The position numbers were made by a program, and so were the translations under genes. The notes under the pieces are model-generated. The model was given only the letters and a program-made list of their open reading frames with translations, was not told the DNA's origin and did no database searches. From positions 1 through 64,000 of the forward strand of contig NZ_FNCC01000007.1 in the NCBI RefSeq assembly GCF_900100955.1: a DNA stretch of 64,000 nucleotides. Direction: 5' to 3'. Shown here one piece after another: positions 59,005-64,000 of this stretch. Every line of letters begins with the position of its first letter. Positions within the stretch are counted from its first letter, which is position 1. This stretch comes from Lentzea fradiae (lineage in GTDB: Bacteria > Actinomycetota > Actinomycetes > Mycobacteriales > Pseudonocardiaceae).

Positions 59005-59742
59005 TCAGCCCCCGGCTCCCACAGGCGAACGCGACTCGGCCAGGTCACCCACGGCCAGCAGCACGTCCGCCAGCTCGCCGGGCACCGTGATCATGCAGTC
59101 GTGCCCGGCGTTCAGCTCGCGCACGTCGGCCGGTTCCCCGTTCGGCTGCACGGCGGGCACCGGGCGAGCCTCCAGACCCTCCGGCCTGATCGTGCAGTGG
59201 ACGTGCGTGCGCGGGATCGCGTCCAGCGCGGGGTTGTCCATCGCGACCGCCTCGGCCAGGCACCGCACGGAGTGGTCGGAGAGCATCGTGTTCAGCCACG
59301 CCACGTCGACGGGGTCCGTGACGCCGAACAGCCCGAACGGCGGGGGCGGCGGAGGCAGCCGCCAGTCGTCGCCGACCATGCCGCGGGCGGCGGGCATGGC
59401 GTCGAACGCGCTCTCCCCGTGCTCCGGCACCATCGCGTCGAGGTAGACGAGCCGCGCGATCCGTTCGGGCACCTCGTTCGCCACCGCGGAGATCACCATC
59501 CCCGCGTAGCTGTGCCCGACCAGCACCACGTCACGCAGGTCCAGGTCGACGAGCAGCCGCACGACGTCGGCCGTGTGCGTGCGGAGCCCGGTCTCCGGCC
59601 CCATCAGGTGGCGGGTCTCGCCGTAGCCGGTGAGCGTCGGCGTGACCACCCGCCTGCCGCTCGCGCCGAGCAGCGGCACGACCCGCGCCCAGCACTGACC
59701 GCTGTGCCACGCCCCGTGCACCAGCACGTAGGTCACCGGCAT
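59005..59742 (-). CDS. alpha/beta hydrolase
   Basis: The 245-residue enzyme has the oxyanion loop YVLVHGAWHSGQCW, the nucleophile elbow LVGHSYAGMVISA, and the catalytic His in LNAGHDCMI. The pattern resembles small esterases of the plant salicylate-binding protein/hydroxynitrile-lyase-like group. Substrate unknown. ATG at 59742 with GGAGGAGG upstream. It is the first gene of a two-gene operon with a TetR repressor, suggesting induction by a substrate-like ligand. Confidence 0.92.
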   Translation of the reverse strand: MPVTYVLVHGAWHSGQCWARVVPLLGASGRRVVTPTLTGYGETRHLMGPETGLRTHTADVVRLLVDLDLRDVVLVGHSYAGMVISAVANEVPERIARLVYLDAMVPEHGESAFDAMPAARGMVGDDWRLPPPPPPFGLFGVTDPVDVAWLNTMLSDHSVRCLAEAVAMDNPALDAIPRTHVHCTIRPEGLEARPVPAVQPNGEPADVRELNAGHDCMITVPGELADVLLAVGDLAESRSPVGAGG

Positions 59743-59760
59743 GAGCCCTCCTCCATAAGT

Positions 59761-59773
59761 GGGACACTGTGCC
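59761..59773. promoter_or_regulatory. TetR-type operator A (imperfect)
   Basis: GGGACACTGTGCC is a near-perfect dyad with the same spacing as operator B; centres are 23 bp apart. It lies 18 bp before the hydrolase start. Confidence 0.6.
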
Positions 59774-59783
59774 GGTACGTTAT

Positions 59784-59796
59784 GGGACAGTGTCCC
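59784..59796. promoter_or_regulatory. TetR-type operator B (perfect)
   Basis: GGGACAGTGTCCC has 6-bp arms and one central base. Together with operator A it spans the likely promoter of the hydrolase-TetR operon. Confidence 0.7.
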
Positions 59797-59798
59797 AC

Positions 59799-60719
59799 TT
59801 AGTCCAGGGCCACCGTCTCAGCACGTCGGGGACGGCTGCGCCGCACGACGACCACCACGGCGACGACCATCGCGAGCAGCACCACCGCACCGGCGATCGG
59901 CCCCAGCCACCGATCGAGGAAACTCGGCGCGGGCAGCGTCTCCCGCACGAAGGCCCGCACCCTGTTCCGCACATCGGGGTGCTTGTCGAGCGTCGTGAAG
60001 AACAGCTCACCCGGCATGCTCTCCAGAGTGGCGTTCGTGGCCGCGTCGGCCACCTCCCGGGCCTGCTCGGCCAGGTTCGGAGCCTCCAGATCCTCCTCGG
60101 CGTCCACCTGCTCCGGAGCGTCCTGCGGCTGTTTCTCCTCGGGGACGAGGATGAGCGAGGGAACCTGGACCGCCCCGATGCCACGCACGGCGTCCAGCTC
60201 GGAAGTGCGGGTGTAGAAGGCCCTGTACGGGGAGAGCAGGAACATCCCCTTCAGCCCCGGGATCCGTCCCGCCACAGTGGCGACCGCGGCGGCGCTGACG
60301 GCGATCCCACCCGCGACGATCGAGGAAGCCCCTCGCCGTTCGAGCTCCTTGGCGGCACCCAGCACGTCCTGGTCGAAGGCGTTCCGGACGTCGCGCAGCC
60401 GGAAGTCTCGATTTTCGTAGAAAAGCACCTGGTAGCCGTCGTCGGCCAGCTCTTGCGCCAACGGCAGCCAGTCACAACTGCTGTTCGACGAACTGCTCGC
60501 CAGCAGCACGCCAGTGGACCCGCTGCCGAGCACCACACCAGGCAGCTCGACGCCGTCCTCGGCTTTGAACTTGATCGCGTCCTCGCGCAGGTCGTCAGTG
60601 ATGCAGGGAGGCAGTTCCGTCACCGGCTGCGCGGCGGCGGGCAAGACCTCGACCAGCATGAAAGCGGCCACGACTACGGCGATCAGGAGGGGTTTTCCCG
60701 GCACGGGTCTTCGCGGCAT
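59799..60719 (-). CDS. secreted/membrane-anchored alpha/beta hydrolase-like protein
   Basis: This 306-residue protein has a signal sequence (PGKPLLIAVVVAAFMLVEVLPAAAQP) and a C-terminal membrane helix near 272-294 followed by RRSRPRR, so the domain should face outward and be anchored. The middle shows an alpha/beta hydrolase-like order (LLASSSSNSSCDWLPLAQELADDGYQVLFYENRDF, SSIVAGGIAVSAAAVATVAG, SLILVPEEKQ). The nucleophile elbow is GIAVSAAA rather than GxSxG, so activity is uncertain. ATG at 60719. Function unknown. Confidence 0.7.
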   Translation of the reverse strand: MPRRPVPGKPLLIAVVVAAFMLVEVLPAAAQPVTELPPCITDDLREDAIKFKAEDGVELPGVVLGSGSTGVLLASSSSNSSCDWLPLAQELADDGYQVLFYENRDFRLRDVRNAFDQDVLGAAKELERRGASSIVAGGIAVSAAAVATVAGRIPGLKGMFLLSPYRAFYTRTSELDAVRGIGAVQVPSLILVPEEKQPQDAPEQVDAEEDLEAPNLAEQAREVADAATNATLESMPGELFFTTLDKHPDVRNRVRAFVRETLPAPSFLDRWLGPIAGAVVLLAMVVAVVVVVRRSRPRRAETVALD

Positions 60720-60768
60720 GGGGCGTTCATAGCGCCCGCTCGCGGCCCGCACCCGGGGTTCCGGCGAA

Positions 60769-61257
60769 TCAGCCCACCGCGCGACTCTTTCGGACGAGCA
60801 CCCGATCGGGGGTGCAGACAGCGCACGGGGTGAACTGGAGCTGGCGTGCCTCCTGCACCGGGAGACCCAGCGTGGGCCTCCCGGCGAGCCAGGAACACGA
60901 GCTCAGGTGGTACCGGGGCCGCTCGTCCAGCACCCGGACCTCGTCCACCAGATCGGCCACGACGAGCAGGTCCGCCGCGTCGGTGTCCTCTTCCGGTGGT
61001 TCCTCGTCAGCGGAGGGCGGGCCGGCGTCTTCCGGCTCCACCACCCGATGATCATCAGCTGCAAGATGTTGATCTACACTCTGCGTGTCGGCAGCGGGGT
61101 CCCCCGGTCGCCGCCGCCACCAGTCCCAAGCGAGGACCAGGGCGGCGAGCGTGCTCGCACCCACGGACGACCATGCCCAGACCATGCCGGACGTGGTCAG
61201 CGCGGGAACGAGCAACCCGAGGGCTGCCAGCACGAGAAGCAGAACTACGAAGAGCAC
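60769..61257 (-). CDS. membrane protein with Cys-rich C-terminal motif, next to divIVA
   Basis: The 162-residue protein has two N-terminal helices (about 3-20 and 26-45), an acidic low-complexity linker (50-95), and a C-terminal cytoplasmic or exposed motif RYHLSSCSWLAGRP...EARQLQFTPCAVCTPDR. The His-Cys-Cys-Cys set looks like a zinc or redox site, similar to a short treble-clef. Position after divIVA is like that of a membrane protein gene in mycobacteria. Function unknown; a role near the growing pole is speculation. Confidence 0.72.
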   Translation of the reverse strand: MLFVVLLLVLAALGLLVPALTTSGMVWAWSSVGASTLAALVLAWDWWRRRPGDPAADTQSVDQHLAADDHRVVEPEDAGPPSADEEPPEEDTDAADLLVVADLVDEVRVLDERPRYHLSSCSWLAGRPTLGLPVQEARQLQFTPCAVCTPDRVLVRKSRAVG

Positions 61258-61272
61258 CTAGCGAACAGTAGT

Positions 61273-62091
61273 TCAGCCCGCTTCGGCACGTGCGCCGAAG
61301 GAGTAGCCCTGGGAACGGCCCTCGGACGGTGCGGCGGGGCCGCGGTCCTGGAGGTCGCGCAGGGACGACTCGAGCATGGTCTTCAGTCGCGTGCGGTACT
61401 CGCGCTCGAACGTCTGCAGCTTGTCGATCTGCTTCTCGAGCGTGTTCTTCTCCTGGGTGATGTTGCCCATCACCTCGGCGTGCTTGCGCTGCGCGTCCCG
61501 GTCGAGCGCGGTGGCCTTCTCACGGGCCTGCCTCTCGAGGGTCTCGGAGCGCGTGCGCGCGTCGTTCAGCATGGTCTCGGCACGCGTGCGCGCCTCGTTG
61601 ACCATCGTGTCGGCCTTGGCACGGGCCTCGGACAGCAACTGCTCGGACTTCGTGCGCGCCTCGGACAGCATGCCGTCGGCTTCGGCCTTGGCCTCGCCGG
61701 TCAGCCGGTCCGCCATCTCCTGGGCGAGACCCAGGACCTTCGCGGCCTGCACGTGGTGGTCACCACCGCCACCGGGGGACGTCTGCTCCATGACCGTGGG
61801 CGGCGGGACCGGCGCCAGGCGGCGCGGCGGCTCCTCCACCGGCATGCGGCTCGTCATGGGGCCGGCGGCAGCCTTGGCACGCGCGTCGTCGAGGTCGGCG
61901 CGCGTCGTCTCGAGCTGCTGGTCGAGCTGCTCGACCTGCTGACGGAGGTCGTTGTTCTCCTCGATCAAGCGGGCCAGCTCGCCCTCAACCAGGTCGAGGA
62001 ACGCGTCCACCTCGTCCTCGTTGTAGCCCCGCTTGCCAATCGGCGGCTTGCTGAACGCGACGTTGTGCACGTCAGCGGGGGTCAACGGCAT
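61273..62091 (-). CDS. divIVA: DivIVA/Wag31 polar growth protein
   Basis: The 272-residue coiled-coil protein begins [39 protein letters not shown], the membrane-curvature-binding DivIVA head. A first coiled coil follows ([28 protein letters not shown]), then a Pro/Gly linker with variable sequence, and a long second coil of repeats ([34 protein letters not shown]). In actinobacteria it marks cell poles and drives tip growth. ATG at 62091. It is followed by the Cys-motif membrane gene and preceded by yggT. Confidence 0.97.
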   Translation of the reverse strand: MPLTPADVHNVAFSKPPIGKRGYNEDEVDAFLDLVEGELARLIEENNDLRQQVEQLDQQLETTRADLDDARAKAAAGPMTSRMPVEEPPRRLAPVPPPTVMEQTSPGGGGDHHVQAAKVLGLAQEMADRLTGEAKAEADGMLSEARTKSEQLLSEARAKADTMVNEARTRAETMLNDARTRSETLERQAREKATALDRDAQRKHAEVMGNITQEKNTLEKQIDKLQTFEREYRTRLKTMLESSLRDLQDRGPAAPSEGRSQGYSFGARAEAG

Positions 62092-62139
62092 CGGATCACC
62101 TCTCGCACTCCTGGGCTGCGGTCATCCCACGGTTCCCCG

Positions 62140-62424
62140 TCACCTGGGATCTGCGAATCGCATCAGAATGATAACGACCAGCCACAGCACAATAATCGAT
62201 AGGTCCAGCCCGACGCCCCCGATCCGCACCGTCGGGATCACCCGACGGAGTAGAAGTACCGGGGGGTCGGTGACCGTGTAGACGGTCTCCAGCGTCACGG
62301 CCACGCCACCGGCGGGGCGCCACTCCCTCGCGAACGTCCGGACCAGCTCGACCACGACACGCGCGGTCAGGAACAGGGAGAACGCGAAGAGCGCGTAGAA
62401 GATGACGAGAAGGATCGGGTCCAC
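62140..62424 (-). CDS. yggT: YggT family membrane protein
   Basis: The 94-residue protein has two membrane regions (about 3-27 and 74-92) and the YggT-type loop VYTVTDPPVLLLRRVIPTVRIGGVGLDLS. YggT (YlmG) lies in the conserved sepF-divIVA cluster and has been linked to envelope integrity and osmotic stress. The start is GTG 62424, 9 bp after the sepF stop. Confidence 0.93.
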   Translation of the reverse strand: MDPILLVIFYALFAFSLFLTARVVVELVRTFAREWRPAGGVAVTLETVYTVTDPPVLLLRRVIPTVRIGGVGLDLSIIVLWLVVIILMRFADPR

Positions 62425-62433
62425 GGCTCAACT

Positions 62434-63087
62434 CTAGCCGTGGTTCCCGAACCCGCCCTCGGCCAGCTTCCGCCGGTCCTCCGCGGTGACGTCGACATTG
62501 GGGGGTGAGAGAAGGAACACCCTGCTGGTGATCTTGTCCATGGACCCGCGCAGAGCGAACGCGAGACCGGCCGAGAAGTCGACGAGACGCTTGGCGTCCG
62601 CGTCGTCCATGTCGGTCAGGTTGAGGATCACCGGGGTGCCGTCCCGGTAGTGCTCCCCGATCGTGCGCGCCTCGCTGTAGTTGCGGGGGTGCAGCGTGGT
62701 GATGCGCGCCATCGGGTTGCCCGCCGGCTCGGCGACCGGGCGCAGCCTGCTCACCGGCTCGCGCTGCGGCTCGACCGCCAGCGCACCGTGCACCGGCGCG
62801 TCGGCGGCCCACCGGCGCGTGGCCGCGGGCGCGACGCCGGGGCGCCGCGTCTCGGGCTCGTACTCGTCGGAGTCGTCGAGGTCGGACCGGTACCCGGAGC
62901 TCTGCAGCTCGGACCGGCCGGGCGGGAACACGCGGTTGCGCCGCGGGTACGGGTCGTAGTCGTCGGCCTCGGGGTACTCGGACCGGTAGTCGCCGTAGCG
63001 ACCGCGCTCGTCGTCGTAGCCCGGGTCGTCTGCGTACTCGGCGGGGACCATCCCGAAGTAGGCCTTCAGCTTGTGCAAAGCGCTCAT
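62434..63087 (-). CDS. sepF: cell division protein SepF
   Basis: SepF tethers FtsZ to the membrane. The 217-residue protein has an N-terminal amphipathic helix (SALHKLKAYFGMV), a long acidic, charged linker (15-115) and the C-terminal SepF domain (ITTLHPRNYSEARTIGEHYRDGTPVILNLTDMDDADAKRLVDFSAGLAFALRGSMDKITSRVFLLSPPNVDV). ATG at 63087 has GAGGAGGGG upstream and yields the amphipathic helix at the terminus. In actinobacteria, which lack FtsA, SepF is the main anchor. Confidence 0.97.
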   Translation of the reverse strand: MSALHKLKAYFGMVPAEYADDPGYDDERGRYGDYRSEYPEADDYDPYPRRNRVFPPGRSELQSSGYRSDLDDSDEYEPETRRPGVAPAATRRWAADAPVHGALAVEPQREPVSRLRPVAEPAGNPMARITTLHPRNYSEARTIGEHYRDGTPVILNLTDMDDADAKRLVDFSAGLAFALRGSMDKITSRVFLLSPPNVDVTAEDRRKLAEGGFGNHG

Positions 63088-63154
63088 TCCAGCCCCTCCT
63101 CGGCGGTTCCCCACTCTAGGGACGGTGCGGACGGTCCCGAGGTTCCCGACAACC

Positions 63155-63853
63155 CTATGGCGAGGTTAGTCGCCGGTTGCCGAGCAACGCCGTTCCGACA
63201 CGCACGCAGGTGGATCCGTGCGATATGGCATCTTCCAGGTCGTTGCTCATTCCCGCAGACACACCGACAGCAGTGGGATGATCATCACGCAAGCCTGATA
63301 CCACGGAAGCCAACGCCTCAAACGCCCTTGCCGGCTTCATCGTGAGAGGCGCGACCGTCATCGCCCCCCGAAGAATAAGATCACCCGATCGTGTGATCAC
63401 GCCAGCGAGTTCCGGAACATCCTCCACCGGACACCCCCCGCGCGACACGTCCCCGTCGATGCTGACCTGCAGCAACACGTCCAGCTTCGTCCCCGCGGCC
63501 CGCGCCGCTTTCGCGAGCGCCTCGGCCAGCCGGACGCTGTCGACGGAGTCGACCTGATCGGCCCACTCGACAACGGACTTCGCCTTGTTCCGCTGCAACC
63601 GCCCGACCATGTGCCATCTCGCTTCTTCGAGATGTCTCAATTGGCGGACCTTCGCACTCGCTTCCTGATCCCGGTTTTCCGCGAAGTGCCGCAACCCGAG
63701 CTCATAAAGGATCTCGACATCGCTCGCGGGCCAGGTTTTCGTCACCGCGAGCAACATCACCTCGTCCCGTCTCCGCCCCGACGCCGCACAGGCCAGAGCG
63801 ATCCGTTCCTCGACCTCGGCGAGGTTCTCCGCGATCTCCGAGGCCCGGCTCAC
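63155..63853 (-). CDS. yggS: YggS family PLP homeostasis protein
   Basis: This 232-residue single-domain alanine-racemase-fold protein binds PLP and helps maintain B6 balance. The PLP lysine is in VMLLAVTKTWP. Other marks are FAENRDQEASAKVRQL, WHMVGRLQRNKAK, DVLLQVSIDGD and VSAGMSNDLEDAISHGSTCVRVGTALLG. The start is GTG 63853, overlapping the pgeF stop as GTGA, which is the usual coupling in this cluster. Confidence 0.96.
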   Translation of the reverse strand: MSRASEIAENLAEVEERIALACAASGRRRDEVMLLAVTKTWPASDVEILYELGLRHFAENRDQEASAKVRQLRHLEEARWHMVGRLQRNKAKSVVEWADQVDSVDSVRLAEALAKAARAAGTKLDVLLQVSIDGDVSRGGCPVEDVPELAGVITRSGDLILRGAMTVAPLTMKPARAFEALASVVSGLRDDHPTAVGVSAGMSNDLEDAISHGSTCVRVGTALLGNRRLTSP

Positions 63854-64000
63854 GACTCGACCCAGACGACCGAGGCGAGCCGCCCCGTGGGCGCCTCCCG
63901 CCGATGGCTGAACAGGTCCTTCTCCTCGAACGTGCAGCGCGGGTCCACCCCGATCTTGCCCACCCCGGCACTGGCCAGCTGGTTCCACAACCCGGCCCGC
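63850..64000 (-). CDS. pgeF: peptidoglycan editing factor PgeF, C-terminal part (cut by window edge)
   Basis: About 49 C-terminal residues are visible: AGLWNQLASAGVGKIGVDPRCTFEEKDLFSHRREAPTGRLASVVWVES and stop. The CT...LFSHRR...TGR tail is characteristic of the laccase-domain/PgeF (YfiH) family, which prevents mis-incorporation of amino acids in peptidoglycan or acts on purine nucleosides. It lies directly upstream of yggS, as in other actinobacteria. The N-terminal metal ligands lie outside the window. Confidence 0.9.
   Translation of the reverse strand, partial: RAGLWNQLASAGVGKIGVDPRCTFEEKDLFSHRREAPTGRLASVVWVES

Overview
The window is about 64 kb of very GC-rich actinobacterial chromosome. 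GTG and TTG starts, 4-base stop/start overlaps and -10 hexamers placed 6-8 nt before start codons (leaderless genes) are common. Gene content and order (pgeF-yggS-sepF-yggT-divIVA, then ileS, lspA-rluD, dnaE, bioA/D/B-bsaP, nadA-nadB-nadC, hisD-hisC-hisB, hisH, hisA, hisF-hisI, trpE-trpC-trpB-trpA) resemble the conserved core segment known from Mycobacterium tuberculosis. The extra regulators, secreted hydrolases and repeat-rich intergenic regions suggest a filamentous actinomycete. My best guess is the Pseudonocardiaceae (Lentzea/Saccharothrix-like); the genus is an inference.

Layout from left to right. 1-0.9 kb: tail of an IS982-type transposase and a Uma2-type nuclease. 1.1-6.1 kb: trpE, a small membrane protein, trpC, trpB and trpA on the minus strand, ended by a clear terminator; a divergent TetR gene has a 20-bp palindrome at its start. 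6.7-8.2 kb: hisF, a small membrane gene and hisI, overlapping at stop/start codons. 8.2-10.3 kb: a PPOX/F420-type protein, a 0.4-kb array of TCAAC/GTTGA half-sites, and an HTH plus Clp-N-domain protein with two perfect dyads over its predicted promoter. 10.3-12.6 kb: hisA/priA, hisH and a membrane protein. 12.8-15.5 kb: a split transketolase divergent from soxR, then kptA. 15.5-18.2 kb: a TIR-TM-WD40 protein. 18.2-21.4 kb: hisD, hisC, hisB and a 51-codon membrane ORF.

21.5-27.9 kb: secreted carboxypeptidase, class V aminotransferase, two paralogous small membrane proteins, an orphan peptide-binding lipoprotein and a nitrilase-family amidase. 27.9-32.8 kb: nadA-nadB-nadC with divergent nrtR and its likely operator, then a LON-domain protein. 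32.8-35.9 kb: a repeat-rich gap, an MFS transporter with a DUF1445 protein, and a DUF2567 membrane protein. 35.9-40.6 kb: biotin genes (bsaP, bioB, bioD, bioA) with a cytochrome P450 10 bp upstream of bioA. 40.7-49.5 kb: dnaE, an HTH/DUF4352-like protein, an unusual IMPase-like protein, a LysR regulator, an NAD(P)-binding protein, rluD and lspA. 49.5-54.6 kb: a class V aminotransferase behind a SAM-IV riboswitch, a cation/proton antiporter, a secreted M28 aminopeptidase, and a TetR/SRPBCC divergent pair with two operators. 54.7-60.7 kb: ileS behind a translational T-box, a DoxX-like protein, an alpha/beta hydrolase-TetR operon with two operators, and a secreted hydrolase-like protein. 60.8-64 kb: the divIVA-yggT-sepF-yggS-pgeF division cluster.

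The most novel-looking region is 8.63-9.09 kb together with the HTH/Clp-N gene it precedes. Next are the split transketolase under a SoxR-type promoter, the P450-bioA pair, and the neighbouring NAD-linked proteins (KptA and TIR-WD40). No tRNA, rRNA or CRISPR array was recognised.
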